This document shows, piece by piece, positions 7,385 to 16,822 of a stretch of DNA of 64,000 bases. Origin of the DNA: Bacteroidales bacterium (GTDB lineage: Bacteria; Bacteroidota; Bacteroidia; Bacteroidales; Bacteroidaceae); contig SFKY01000005.1 of assembly GCA_004554665.1 (NCBI GenBank), forward strand, positions 1 through 64,000, given 5' to 3'. A program made the position numbers and the translations under genes. The notes under the pieces were generated by a model. The model searched no databases. It was not told the DNA's origin and saw only the letters and a list, made by a program, of their open reading frames with translations. Within the stretch, counting starts at the first letter, position 1, and each line of letters begins with the position of its first letter.

Positions 7385-9874
7385 ATGAACCGGTTAATAC
7401 TCTGTTTGCTGCTGGCAGTGACTGCCACAGCTGCCTATGCACAAGGCTCCATCAAGGGAAAAGTATTGGATAAGGGCACCAATGCCCCTATCGAGTTTGT
7501 CAACGTCGTGATAGCCTCAAAGACCGACACCACGAAGACGGTTACCGGTGCCATCACCGACATAGACGGCCGTTTTAAGGTAAGCGGACTGGCCGATGGC
7601 ACCTATCTCATCACGTTTTCGTATATGGGTTACAAGACCGTGCGGCGCAATGCCGTCATCAGCGCCCAGAACAAGTCGGTATCCTTTGCGGCCGTGTATA
7701 TGAGCGAAGACGCAAGGATGCTGAAAGAAGTACAGGTGACGGGACAAAAGTCGGCGATGAAACTGGAGGTGGACCGCAAGTCGTTTGACGTGAGCCAACT
7801 GGTATCCAATGCCGGACAGGCTGCCAGCGATGTGCTGGAGAATATCCCCTCTGTAGAGGTGGACAACGACGGCAACATCTCCCTACGCGGCAACGAGAGC
7901 GTGGAGGTGTGGATCAACGGCAAGGCCAGTGGACTGACCTCCGACAACCGGGCACAGATCCTACAACAGTTGCCGGCAGAGAGCATCGAGCGGATAGAGG
8001 TCATCGACAACCCGTCGGCCAAATTTTCGGCCGAGGGTTCGGCCGGCATCATCAACATCGTGCTCAAGAAAGACCGCAAGCCCGGTTACTACGGCTCGGT
8101 GGAACTGGGAGGCAACACAAGGGGCGGCGCGTCGACCAGTGCCAACATCAATATGAACAGCGCCAAGCTCGATGCCTATCTCAACGTGGGCTACCGCCAC
8201 CGCAAGAACGAGGGCAAGACGCAGAGCGAACAGCTCTTCCCCATGAGCAACCAGTACCAGAACTACAACAGCAGGACTTCCAACATGGGCAACGGCCTCT
8301 TCTCGCGTGCGGGAGTCACTTGGCACGCCACGGGCAAAGACGACTTCAGTCTGAGCGGCATGACCATGCAGGGCAAGCACTTCAACTGGTCCAACACGCC
8401 TTACCACTATGGCACGGTGGGTGCCCCGCAAGACTCCAAGCTCATGATGCGCAAGACCAAGGGCGTGGGCGATATGGATATGCTGCATGGAGAGTTCAAC
8501 TACCGGCACAATTTCACCGACCGCCACTTCCTCGACCTCACCGTGAGCTACGACAAGTGGAAGGGAGACAACGACAACTTCTACCAAGACTCGACGGCTT
8601 ATTTTACCGATCCCGTGCAGCCCACCGCGTACGCCTATCAGTGGCGCCCGATGTACATGAACAACAAGGCTTGGGAGGTGAAACTCGACTACGAGAATCC
8701 CATTACCGAGCAGTTTAAGATACAGGCCGGCTACCAAGGCCGTTTCTCGCACGAGAACACGCCCCAGGAATCGTGGGCAGACTACACCTCGTGGGAGGGC
8801 AAGCAGCTCACCGAAGAGCGCGAACTCTTCAACAGGTTCATCTACGACATGGATCTCCATGCCCTCTACTTCACAGCCCAGTACCAGTTGGGCAAATTGG
8901 GTATCATGGGCGGCCTCCGCGGGGAGTACTGGAAAGTAAACACCGAGAGCTACACATGGGAGCAGGAGCACGACGCCTCACTGCGCGATGTGCCTTTCAA
9001 GAAAGACTACTTCCAACTGTTCCCCAGCCTCTTCCTGAGCTATCAGCTCACAGACAACGACCAGCTGCAGCTCAACTATACCCGCCGCCTGCGCCGGCCC
9101 TGGGGCGGACAGCTCAACTCGTTCCGCGACACTCGCGATGCCACTACCATCTCCTTCGGTAACCCCGAGCTCACGCCCGAGTTCTCCAATTCGTTCTCGT
9201 TCAACTATCTCCGTACCTGGACCGAGCACTCTCTGCTTATCAGTGCCTACTACCGGCCTACGACCGATGTGATGCAGCGCATCAGTTGGCACGAGCCAGA
9301 AACGGGCATCATGTATTCTACCACAAAGAATGTGGCCAAGAGCCAAAGTTCGGGTGTGGAAGCAACGCTGAAAAACAAGTTTTTCCGCATTCTTGACCTG
9401 ACAACCAATGTGAATGCGTACTACTTTAAGCTCAACGGATTCAGTTATGTGATAGACGACCAGAACATCACCGGAGAGGGCAACTCCAACTTCACTTGGA
9501 ACGCCCGTGTGCAGGCCAGCCTCATCCTGCCTTACGACATCTCCGTCCAGTTGGGTGGCCGCTTGCGCTCCCGCCAGGTCATCACACAGGGTTACCGCAA
9601 GAGCAACTACAACATGGACTTCGGCGTGCGCAAGAATTTCTTCAACAAGAAGTTCACCGTATCGCTCAACTGCCGCGATGTGTTCAATACCCGCCAGTTT
9701 GAGACCTTCACCAGCAGCGACACCTTCACACGCCACCAGCTCAACAAGCGTGGAAGCCGCGCCCTGAATCTTACGCTCAGCTGGAACTTCGGCTCTGCCA
9801 AGAAGAAGCCGAACCAACGCGATGTGGAAGACATGGACCCGAACGAAAACTATAACGGAGGCGAAGATATGTAA
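7385..9874 (+). CDS. TonB-dependent-type outer-membrane barrel
   Basis: Outer-membrane beta-barrel protein of 829 residues. A signal peptide (cleavage after AAYA) leads to a carboxypeptidase-regulatory-like domain (SIKGKVLDKGTNAPIEFVNV, about residues 22-105). A plug-like region follows with DVLENIPSVEVDNDGNISL, EVWINGKASG and SIERIEVIDNPSAKF, and then a long barrel ending in an aromatic strand near NLTLSWNFG. This is the layout of the outer-membrane beta-barrel family (OMP_b-brl type) common in Bacteroidota. No SusD partner is adjacent, so its ligand is not a SusCD glycan by context; it may take up peptides, metals or other solutes. A short acidic tail (DMDPNENYNGGEDM) follows the last strand. 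Confidence 0.85.
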   Translation: MNRLILCLLLAVTATAAYAQGSIKGKVLDKGTNAPIEFVNVVIASKTDTTKTVTGAITDIDGRFKVSGLADGTYLITFSYMGYKTVRRNAVISAQNKSVSFAAVYMSEDARMLKEVQVTGQKSAMKLEVDRKSFDVSQLVSNAGQAASDVLENIPSVEVDNDGNISLRGNESVEVWINGKASGLTSDNRAQILQQLPAESIERIEVIDNPSAKFSAEGSAGIINIVLKKDRKPGYYGSVELGGNTRGGASTSANINMNSAKLDAYLNVGYRHRKNEGKTQSEQLFPMSNQYQNYNSRTSNMGNGLFSRAGVTWHATGKDDFSLSGMTMQGKHFNWSNTPYHYGTVGAPQDSKLMMRKTKGVGDMDMLHGEFNYRHNFTDRHFLDLTVSYDKWKGDNDNFYQDSTAYFTDPVQPTAYAYQWRPMYMNNKAWEVKLDYENPITEQFKIQAGYQGRFSHENTPQESWADYTSWEGKQLTEERELFNRFIYDMDLHALYFTAQYQLGKLGIMGGLRGEYWKVNTESYTWEQEHDASLRDVPFKKDYFQLFPSLFLSYQLTDNDQLQLNYTRRLRRPWGGQLNSFRDTRDATTISFGNPELTPEFSNSFSFNYLRTWTEHSLLISAYYRPTTDVMQRISWHEPETGIMYSTTKNVAKSQSSGVEATLKNKFFRILDLTTNVNAYYFKLNGFSYVIDDQNITGEGNSNFTWNARVQASLILPYDISVQLGGRLRSRQVITQGYRKSNYNMDFGVRKNFFNKKFTVSLNCRDVFNTRQFETFTSSDTFTRHQLNKRGSRALNLTLSWNFGSAKKKPNQRDVEDMDPNENYNGGEDM

Positions 9875-9961
9875 CCACCGCTCCCCATCTCCCACCTTGA
9901 GGCTGCCTTTGCAGGTACGCCGACACATCTACGGCAAAGAGAAGCCACCTTTGCCACTGCC

Positions 9962-10016
9962 AAATGCCACAATTAGCGCGCTAATTGCCGTCTTTAGCAC
10001 GCTAATTGTGGCATTT
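9962..10016. repeat. TGGCATTTAG palindromic element, copy A
   Basis: Inverted arms AAATGCCACAATTAGCG (9962-9978) and its complement at 10000-10016, 17 bp perfect. The sequence GCTAATTGCCGTCTTTAG lies between. It shares the GTGGCATTTAG/AATTAGCG modules with four other intergenic elements in this window. The rest of the 9875-10147 gap is AT-rich with nothing else visible. Confidence 0.75.
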
Positions 10017-10147
10017 AGCATAAATAATCACCACCTACGTCCCTCACCTACGCATCTCTGGTCAGCGATCAAGCTGTTTCACAAATAATTTAAATGTATT
10101 TTCACCAATCCTCAAAATATTAAATATGTGATTCTTTTGTTATAAAT

Positions 10148-10178
10148 TTTGCGAGTATAAAAAATAATTGTACATTTG
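10148..10178 (+). promoter_or_regulatory. Promoter of the 37-residue peptide gene
   Basis: -33 TTTG at 10148-10151 and -7 TACATTTG at 10171-10178, spaced 19 bp: a full match to the Bacteroidota consensus. The ATG of the small peptide is 43 bp downstream. Confidence 0.75.
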
Positions 10179-10220
10179 TAATGTGAATTGCTATTAAGTA
10201 TTAATTTAAATTTTAAGATT

Positions 10221-10334
10221 ATGAACAAGAGCACAAAATTTATTGCCGTTATTTGCGGACTCTTGTTAACAATGGTATTTTTGGTTAGCTTTACAAATGC
10301 TGTAAACTTTAAGAACCAAAATAAATGTCTGTAG
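10221..10334 (+). CDS. Small secreted-type peptide, 37 residues, unrecognised
   Basis: The frame runs ATG (10221) to TAG (10334). The protein begins MNKSTKFIAVICGLLL and continues TMVFLVSFTNA, a short positive N-terminus followed by a hydrophobic core and a possible signal-peptidase site after TNA. A 10-residue tail VNFKNQNKCL would remain, with a Cys one residue from the end. If uncleaved, it is a single-pass membrane peptide. A strong promoter lies upstream, and a TonB-type barrel gene begins 130 bp downstream on the same strand. It does not match the NVEALA or similar small-peptide families as I know them. Support is the promoter and the composition, not homology. Confidence 0.55.
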   Translation: MNKSTKFIAVICGLLLTMVFLVSFTNAVNFKNQNKCL

Positions 10335-10463
10335 GGACATTATTAGACTTAGGTTCTGCGCTATAAAAGTTCCCCAAGAAACTATATAATTTGCACTAAA
10401 GAATTAGCAAACTCTGCAACTCAGATTTTACGCTATAAATGCCTAACCTTAAAAACATCATCT

Positions 10464-12728
10464 ATGCGAATCCATCTGTTTCACCAACTCTGCATATTGG
10501 GCATGCTTCTGTGGGCATTTGCCGCCCCCTCATTGGCCCAGACCCCGAAAAGCATACATATTACCGATGCCGATGGCCGCGACGTGCCCCGGCTGGGCAT
10601 GACCGTACAGCTGTGTGGGCAAACGTTCAGATTGCGCACCGACAATCAGGGTACAGCCACGCTGCCACAGAGTGCAGAGACCGGATGCACCGAGGCGAGG
10701 ATACAGATAAGCTCAAAACTCTACGCACCGCTCGACACGCTCATACGCATTGCCGGCAGCAGTACACCGTGGCAGATAGTGCTACGACCAGCCGAGAAAA
10801 CGTTGCGCGAGGTAAACGTGGTGGCATACCAAAAGATAGCCCAGAACGATGCGGAAAAGAGTGTGTACAGGATAGACCCACGCGCCTTTCTCAAAACATC
10901 AAAGGCCGATGAAGCACTCAACTTCTTGCCCGGCGTGGAGGCCGAGCGCGGCCAATATACGCTGGTGGGGAGAGACCGGACGGCACGGCTGAAGATAAAT
11001 GGAGAACCCGCATCCAAGCAAGAACTGCAAGCGTTGCGTATCAGTGAGATAGAACATGTGGAGGTGCGCGAGATAACCAAGGACGACAACGACAGGTTTG
11101 CCGGCGAGATAAACATTGTAAAGAAACGGCATGAGCAACCGCTGTTTAATGCCACGTTGCGAACATGGACGGGTACCATACACCATCAGTTGGGTACCTA
11201 CGACGACTTTAATTTCCAGAACAAGCACTGGGATATCAGAGCATTCGTCAACCTGCTGCGCAGCCATCAAGACAATACCACCCACCTACACCGCAACTAT
11301 CTTGCCACAGACGGCAGCATTATCTCTACCCAAACCATGACCAACAATGCCTACATATCGGTATGGCAGGAGAGCGAGGGACTCAAGGCGGCATGGTTTC
11401 CCAACAAGAAACTGACTCTCAACGTGGCCCTGTCGCACTCCACCTACGGAGGTGAGACCGACCAGCACATATACGATTTCGACCAGAGCGCATACATGGT
11501 ACACAGCAAGGACAAGATGGAAACCTTTAACGCTTATGCCAATGCCAAGTACGCACTGAACGACAAAAACCGGCTGTTGCTCAAGACAGCCTTTACCTAT
11601 TATCGCACCCCCTACACTTTCTGCACCCATCCCGAGTACAACTACAAGTCGGCCATGCGAAACTATACCATAGAGATAGGTTCGGAACACAGAATAAAGC
11701 TGCTGGGCGGCACCCACGATATCACTTCGGCACTGCGCAACACGACCCGACAAAACATCACCTCGTCGGGCGGCACCGAGACTTACAGCATACAGCAACT
11801 GAGTCTGACAGACGTACACTCGTTTAACAAGCAGTTGTCTTACTTCCTCATACTCAAGGGCGAGACCGACAACCAGGGCGGCCGGAGATTTACCAGCTTT
11901 CAACCACAGTTGCGGCTCAACTACAATCTGCCCCACCGCACTACCCTCTCTGCCACCTACGAGCGGCGCGTGATGCGGCCCAGCATCAAGTTTCTGAATA
12001 GCGATACGCTGATGAACAATCTGCCGGAACGTATAGTGGGCAACAATCAGTTGGAAGCAATGCACAGCGATGCCCTCATTCTCTCGTTTAAGAAACAAAT
12101 CAAGGGGTCGTATCTTACCACCACACTCAACCTTAACCGCACGGCCAAACTGATAGACCAAATCTATCTGGACGATACAGACTATAACGTAACGACTTAT
12201 GCCAATATAGGCAACTGTCGCAGTGCCACGCTGAGCGTAAACTATACACGCAGACTGTGCAACCACCGTATGAATCTGTCGGTCACAGCGCGCGGTTTTT
12301 ACAAACATTACGACATCGCCTCGCCATACGAAGACAATGCGCTCATCGTACCCTCGGCCGGATGGGGATGGAACACCACACTCAACATGAGTTATCTCTC
12401 TACCCGCAATTGGATATATTCGCTTCAAGTCACCTATAAACCCAAGGAGTATGCACTGGCACAAATCATGCACAAGCATCCGCAATTCAACGGCATGATA
12501 CAGAAAAACATTCTGAAAGACAAGGTGTCGCTCTCGCTCGGATACCTGTGCCCATTCGTGTATTGTGTCACCGAGCGTAGTGAATACAACCTACGCCATC
12601 TGCAGCAACGCAAAGATTTTAAGATAGGCTATAGCAACATCACATTCAGCATTGCGCTGAATATAGGCAAGTGGTTCCGCCAGCGGTCTGTTACACACGA
12701 TGCCACCAGCGATGATATCAATCTGTAA
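10464..12728 (+). CDS. TonB-dependent-type outer-membrane barrel (divergent)
   Basis: 754-residue outer-membrane protein. The signal peptide ends near PSLAQ. A short beta-sandwich resembling a carboxypeptidase-regulatory domain (ITDADGRDVPRLGMTVQLCG, about 30-115) follows, then a plug-like segment (LREVNVVAYQKIAQNDAEKSVYRI, DEALNFLPGVEAERGQ, RLKINGEPASKQEL, EHVEVREITKDDNDRFAGEINIV) and a barrel to the aromatic C-terminal strand SIALNIGKWF. It is a distant relative of the protein at 7385, shorter by 75 residues. The nearest upstream gene is the 37-residue peptide; a shared transcript is plausible but unproven. Confidence 0.8.
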   Translation: MRIHLFHQLCILGMLLWAFAAPSLAQTPKSIHITDADGRDVPRLGMTVQLCGQTFRLRTDNQGTATLPQSAETGCTEARIQISSKLYAPLDTLIRIAGSSTPWQIVLRPAEKTLREVNVVAYQKIAQNDAEKSVYRIDPRAFLKTSKADEALNFLPGVEAERGQYTLVGRDRTARLKINGEPASKQELQALRISEIEHVEVREITKDDNDRFAGEINIVKKRHEQPLFNATLRTWTGTIHHQLGTYDDFNFQNKHWDIRAFVNLLRSHQDNTTHLHRNYLATDGSIISTQTMTNNAYISVWQESEGLKAAWFPNKKLTLNVALSHSTYGGETDQHIYDFDQSAYMVHSKDKMETFNAYANAKYALNDKNRLLLKTAFTYYRTPYTFCTHPEYNYKSAMRNYTIEIGSEHRIKLLGGTHDITSALRNTTRQNITSSGGTETYSIQQLSLTDVHSFNKQLSYFLILKGETDNQGGRRFTSFQPQLRLNYNLPHRTTLSATYERRVMRPSIKFLNSDTLMNNLPERIVGNNQLEAMHSDALILSFKKQIKGSYLTTTLNLNRTAKLIDQIYLDDTDYNVTTYANIGNCRSATLSVNYTRRLCNHRMNLSVTARGFYKHYDIASPYEDNALIVPSAGWGWNTTLNMSYLSTRNWIYSLQVTYKPKEYALAQIMHKHPQFNGMIQKNILKDKVSLSLGYLCPFVYCVTERSEYNLRHLQQRKDFKIGYSNITFSIALNIGKWFRQRSVTHDATSDDINL

Positions 12729-12771
12729 ATCATTGATACACACTTCCGGCAATATGTTTTCACGCTTTTCG

Positions 12772-12803
12772 TTTGGCAAATCCATTTCTTTTGCCTAATT
12801 TTG
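12772..12803 (+). promoter_or_regulatory. Promoter of the GH92 gene
   Basis: -33 TTTG at 12772-12775 and -7 TAATTTTG at 12796-12803, spacing 20 bp, an exact consensus match. The GH92 ATG is 29 bp further on. Confidence 0.75.
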
Positions 12804-12831
12804 CAAGCGTCAACAACTATTCGTTTTTATC

Positions 12832-15063
12832 ATGAAAACTGTTTATACATTTCTCTTAGGCATGGCCGTTATGATCGGCAGCCCGGCATTGGCCCAAACC
12901 GACACCCACGTTACCCGATACATCAATCCCTTTATCGGTACCGGACAGGTAGATGCCAATAGTCTCAAGGGAGGCAACTTCCCCGGAGCCACCACACCCT
13001 TCGGACTGGTGCAGCTGAGCCCCGAAGAGTTTGTCTGCCCCAATGGCGACGGGGCATCGGGCTACGACTACGCGCTCGACACCATCTACGGCTTCACGCA
13101 TACCCACCTCAGCGGCACGGGTTGCGTAGACCTGCTCGACGTACTCATACAGCCTACCAGCAAACCGCTCACCGCACTATTGGATACCGAGACCTTCCCC
13201 GAGAAATTTGCCCACGCCAACGAGAAAGCCTCTGTGGGCTACTACGCCGTAAGATACAGTGGCAGCGATATCCTCACTGAGCTCACTGCCACGACCCGCA
13301 CCGGCATGACGCGCATCTCCTATCCCGCCAACCAGGCTGCCCGGCTCATTGTCGACATGGCGCATGCCGGCCAAAACCGCGGCGGCGACCGACAGACCAT
13401 CATCTTCAACTCCCAACTCCGTCTGCTCGATGCCACTACCCTCGTCGGCTACCGCCGTCTGAGCGGATGGCAGAAAGAGCGTAGCGTCTATTTCTACGCC
13501 AAGTTTTCTCGCCCCGTACAGCAGCGCTACTTCAAGTCGGGCAGCGATGTTTTCCCAGACGGCGATATCGCCAATGGCCGCAATACCAAGTGCTTCCTCG
13601 ACTTCGGCACCCTCTCCGAGCCACTCATCGTCAAGGTGGCGCTCTCTCCCGTAAGCGTGGAGAATGCCAAGGCCAACATGGAGGCTGAAAACGCAGCGTG
13701 GGACTTTGAGGACGTACGTTCCCGCGCCGTCGAGGCATGGGAGAGCGAACTGGCCAACATCCGTATCGACGGAAGCGAAGACCAGAAGGCCATCTTCTAC
13801 ACCGGATTGTACCACGCTTATATCCAGCCTAACATCGTCTCCGACTGCAACGGCGACTATACACGCTCCGATTACACCACAGGGCGACTGCCCGAGGGCG
13901 ATACGCAGTACAGCACTTTCTCACTGTGGGACACTTTCCGCGCATGCAATCCCCTCTATACGCTACTCAAGCCCGAGCGCGTGGCCCAGTTTGTGAAGAG
14001 CATGCTCCGACAGTACGATGTCTATGGTTATCTGCCCATCTGGCAACTATGGGGATCTGAAAACTATTGCATGATCGGCAACCATGCCATCCCCGTGGTG
14101 GTGGATGCTGCCCTCAAGGGCATTCCCGGTGTCGACAGCCAGCGTGTGTACGAGGCCGTACGAGGCACCTCGCTGCGCGATCACCGGCAATCGCCTTGGT
14201 CACTGCTGGAACATTACGGCTATCTGCCCGAGAACAAGCAGCGCGAGTCGGTGTCCATCACCCTCGAGAATGCGTATGATGACGCCTGTGTGGCACGTCT
14301 CGCACAGGCATTGGGTCATACGGATGATTACCAATACTTCAACCGCCGCGCTCATCTCTACCGCAATCTCTTCGACAGCGGCACAGGATTTTTCCGTGCC
14401 AAAGACGACAAGGGACAGTGGATGCAGCCCTTCAATCCCTACTCCTACCGTCCCGAGGGCATGCACCCCTACGCCGAGGGCAACGCCTGGCAGTACCGCT
14501 TCTTTGTACCGCACGATGTTCCCGACATGGTGGCGCTCATGGGTGGCACCAAGCGCTTCGAACAGGCACTCGACAGCCTGTTTACTGACAATACCCGCGT
14601 AGACCTCGATGGCGGCGGCAACGCCAGCGGCTTCATCGGGCAGTATGCGCACGGCAACGAACCAAGCCACCACTGCACCTACCTCTACCACTGGGCAGGG
14701 GCACCGCGCAAGGCACAGTATTATGCCAACAAGGTGATGACCGAACAATACTTCAACCGCATCGACGGCTATTCGGGCAACGAGGACTGCGGACAGATGT
14801 CGGCATGGTACATCTGGTCAGCCATGGGCTTCTATCCCGTAGACCCTGCTTCGGGCATCTACAGTTTCGGCTCTCCCCAGCTCCGTAGGGTGGAGATACG
14901 CCTGCCTGGCGGCAAGACCTTCACCATAGAGACCAACCGCCGAGGAGCAGACGACTGCTACATCAAGTCTGTCAAACTCAACGGCAAGCGTTACACCAAA
15001 CCTTATATCACACATGACGACATCATGCAGGGCGGCACCCTACAGTTTGTCATGACCCGATAA
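12832..15063 (+). CDS. Secreted GH92 alpha-mannosidase
   Basis: Calcium-dependent exo-alpha-mannosidase family, 743 residues. The signal peptide ends at SPALA. The N-terminal beta-sandwich begins VTRYINPFIGTG and includes NFPGATTPFGLVQLSPE and GFTHTHLSGTGC, both GH92 hallmarks. The (alpha/alpha)6 domain carries the conserved GNEPSHH segment (catalytic acid region) and GYSGNEDCGQMSAWY (acidic base and calcium region), then GFYPVDPASG. Members trim alpha-1,2-, alpha-1,3- or other mannosides from yeast mannan or host N-glycans. With GH20 and GH2 enzymes nearby, host N-glycan trimming is a reasonable inference. Its promoter is immediately upstream and a strong terminator follows. Confidence 0.95.
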   Translation: MKTVYTFLLGMAVMIGSPALAQTDTHVTRYINPFIGTGQVDANSLKGGNFPGATTPFGLVQLSPEEFVCPNGDGASGYDYALDTIYGFTHTHLSGTGCVDLLDVLIQPTSKPLTALLDTETFPEKFAHANEKASVGYYAVRYSGSDILTELTATTRTGMTRISYPANQAARLIVDMAHAGQNRGGDRQTIIFNSQLRLLDATTLVGYRRLSGWQKERSVYFYAKFSRPVQQRYFKSGSDVFPDGDIANGRNTKCFLDFGTLSEPLIVKVALSPVSVENAKANMEAENAAWDFEDVRSRAVEAWESELANIRIDGSEDQKAIFYTGLYHAYIQPNIVSDCNGDYTRSDYTTGRLPEGDTQYSTFSLWDTFRACNPLYTLLKPERVAQFVKSMLRQYDVYGYLPIWQLWGSENYCMIGNHAIPVVVDAALKGIPGVDSQRVYEAVRGTSLRDHRQSPWSLLEHYGYLPENKQRESVSITLENAYDDACVARLAQALGHTDDYQYFNRRAHLYRNLFDSGTGFFRAKDDKGQWMQPFNPYSYRPEGMHPYAEGNAWQYRFFVPHDVPDMVALMGGTKRFEQALDSLFTDNTRVDLDGGGNASGFIGQYAHGNEPSHHCTYLYHWAGAPRKAQYYANKVMTEQYFNRIDGYSGNEDCGQMSAWYIWSAMGFYPVDPASGIYSFGSPQLRRVEIRLPGGKTFTIETNRRGADDCYIKSVKLNGKRYTKPYITHDDIMQGGTLQFVMTR

Positions 15064-15080
15064 TCCCCATACCCTTCCTA

Positions 15081-15116
15081 AGGCAGCAGACGGCATCACG
15101 CCCTGCTGCCTTTTTT
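15081..15116 (+). terminator. Intrinsic terminator after the GH92 gene
   Basis: Stem GGCAGCAG (15082-15089) with CTGCTGCC (15103-15110), followed directly by six T residues (15111-15116). It lies 18 bp after the GH92 stop. Confidence 0.9.
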
Positions 15117-15195
15117 GCTGTCCTCAGATACAAAAAAAACGAGCAAACCTTGCCACTCTCGATAAAAGTGGCTAACTTTACACCCCTAAAAATTC

Positions 15196-15888
15196 ATGGA
15201 TACTATCATACTCGACCATCTGGCTATCGGCTACAAGGGGCGCACCCTCATGTCGAACCTGTCGCTCACCTTACACGAGGGATGTCTCGCATGCCTCGTG
15301 GGAACCAATGGCGTGGGCAAATCCACCCTGCTGCGCACCTTGGCAGGATTCCTGCCCAAGCAGGGAGGCACCATCCGACTGATGGGACGTGCCGTGGAGA
15401 GCGCCTCGCCCCAACAACTGGCCACCATTGTGAGCGTGGTGCTCACCGATCGGCCACATGGGCACGCCATCACCGTAAGCGAGATGGTGGCTATGGGCCG
15501 GTCACCATACACCGGATTCTGGGGACGACTGTCGAAGCAAGACCGGGCTGTGGTGGACGAGGCCATGCAGATGGTGGGCATCACTCCCTTGGCGCAGCGT
15601 ATGGTTTCCACCCTCAGCGATGGCGAGCGCCAAAAGGTGATGGTGGCCAAGGCGCTGGCACAGCAGACTCCCATCATCCTGCTCGATGAGCCCACCGCCT
15701 TCCTTGACCATCCGAGCAAGGTAAGCATGATGCAACTGCTTCACCGTCTGGCCGCGGACATGGGCAAAACCATCATCATGAGCACCCACGACTTGGAATT
15801 GGCTGCCCAAAATGCTGATGTATTCTTACAAATGGAGGAAAACGCGCTTAAAATAATTCAGAATTCACAATTCATAATCCATAATTGA
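15196..15888 (+). CDS. Orphan ABC-transporter ATPase (iron-siderophore/B12 type)
   Basis: Cytoplasmic ABC ATPase of 230 residues, closest in look to FecE/FhuC/BtuD. It shows Walker A GTNGVGKST near residue 36, a Q-loop region VSVVLTDRPHGHAITVSEMVAMGR, signature LSDGERQKV, Walker B IILLDEPTAFLD and switch His STHDLEL. Members power import of ferric siderophores, haem or cobalamin with a BtuC-type permease and a binding protein. Neither is encoded nearby, so it must pair with a distant permease or is a leftover of a broken operon. The last residues (KIIQNSQFIIHN) are encoded by an inverted repeat that also forms the end of the opposing kinase gene. A weak -7-like TAACTTTA lies near 15173. Confidence 0.88.
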   Translation: MDTIILDHLAIGYKGRTLMSNLSLTLHEGCLACLVGTNGVGKSTLLRTLAGFLPKQGGTIRLMGRAVESASPQQLATIVSVVLTDRPHGHAITVSEMVAMGRSPYTGFWGRLSKQDRAVVDEAMQMVGITPLAQRMVSTLSDGERQKVMVAKALAQQTPIILLDEPTAFLDHPSKVSMMQLLHRLAADMGKTIIMSTHDLELAAQNADVFLQMEENALKIIQNSQFIIHN

Positions 15889-15962
15889 TTGCTTCAAATA
15901 GCGAGTCATAACCAGGAAATATGAATTCTTAATTATGAATTGATTATAGTGAATTGTGAATT
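15862..15962. repeat. AT-rich inverted repeat spanning two convergent gene ends
   Basis: Arms AATTCACAATTCA (15862-15874) and TGAATTGTGAATT (15950-15962) are perfect complements. Inner ATGAATT/AATTCAT-type repeats add further pairing. The left arm encodes the C-terminus of the ABC ATPase and the right arm encodes the C-terminus (LIHNSL) and stop of the PfkB kinase. It probably acts as a bidirectional terminator. Confidence 0.75.
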
Positions 15963-16822
15963 AAAGAAACGATTTCTGCCATAGACCTGTCAAAGGGTCC
16001 GGCATGCTCCAGCTTCAGTGTGCAGAGTGCGGCGGCCATGCGCCCCGCTTCCTCATATCCCATGCCCTGAGCCCTACAGTAGAGGTAACCCGCGCTGTAA
16101 GTATCTCCACATCCCGTGGCATCCACGACCTCACGGGGCGCAAAAGCCGGAATATCATAAAACTTTCCCTCGGCATAGATCAGCGAGCCATGACTACCCA
16201 GTGTCACCACCACCTCGCGCACTCCATAGTCGGCTATCATCATGGCTGCCCGACGTGCATCCTTGCATCCCGTCACCACCTCCATCTCGTGCTCGTTTAC
16301 CTTTACCACGTCCGTTACGGCCAACACCCGCTTTTTGTCTGCCCAATCGGTCGCCAACACTTGCTCATTGTCCACCCGGCGCAGGAATCCCTGCACATCT
16401 ATCGACACCTTGCCCTTCTCGGCCAAGCGTTCGATGGTCTCCGGCGCGAAATCGTCTGCCAACAGCGGACCCAGATGATAGTAGCGGGCTTCTATCTGCT
16501 GCAGCTCCTCGGTGGTAAAAGGCGCTGCCTTGGCCAAAACACGCTGCTGCCGATAGTTGGGGTCGTCACCATAAATGTTTTCAAAATACACCGATTGCGG
16601 ACAACGGTGACACACCATATTGATACCAGCCCGGCGCATGGCCTCCACCTCATCCATCGACTCCTCGCCCACCTTGGTCACCAGCAGCGTGGTCACCACA
16701 GGCGGCAACTGGTTGAGCGCCTTGGCAAAATAATAGGCCGTGCCTCCCGCCATATCCACTTGTCCGCGTGGCGTAATCACCCTGTCGCGTGTGATGTGTC
16801 CTATACAGCAGATATCTTCCAT
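15944..16822 (-). CDS. PfkB-family carbohydrate kinase
   Basis: Ribokinase-like sugar or nucleoside kinase, 292 residues. It has MAGGTAYYFAKAL near the N-terminus (substrate Gly-Gly motif) and DATGCGDTYSAGYL near residue 237, the PfkB C-terminal signature with Cys in place of the usual Ala and the catalytic Asp in GD. VVVTLGSHGSLIY precedes it as the anion-hole strand. The substrate cannot be told from sequence; it lacks specific fructose- or ribose-kinase signatures. A -7 box TACCTTTG on the minus strand (16857-16864) is its likely promoter element, 35 bp before the ATG. The C-terminal residues come from the inverted repeat shared with the ABC ATPase. Confidence 0.9.
   Translation of the reverse strand: MEDICCIGHITRDRVITPRGQVDMAGGTAYYFAKALNQLPPVVTTLLVTKVGEESMDEVEAMRRAGINMVCHRCPQSVYFENIYGDDPNYRQQRVLAKAAPFTTEELQQIEARYYHLGPLLADDFAPETIERLAEKGKVSIDVQGFLRRVDNEQVLATDWADKKRVLAVTDVVKVNEHEMEVVTGCKDARRAAMMIADYGVREVVVTLGSHGSLIYAEGKFYDIPAFAPREVVDATGCGDTYSAGYLYCRAQGMGYEEAGRMAAALCTLKLEHAGPFDRSMAEIVSLIHNSL

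Noticed and set aside
15196..15888. Complete siderophore or B12 import operon
   Set aside because: Only the ATPase is present; neighbours are GH92 and a PfkB kinase, with no permease, binding protein or cobalamin riboswitch.
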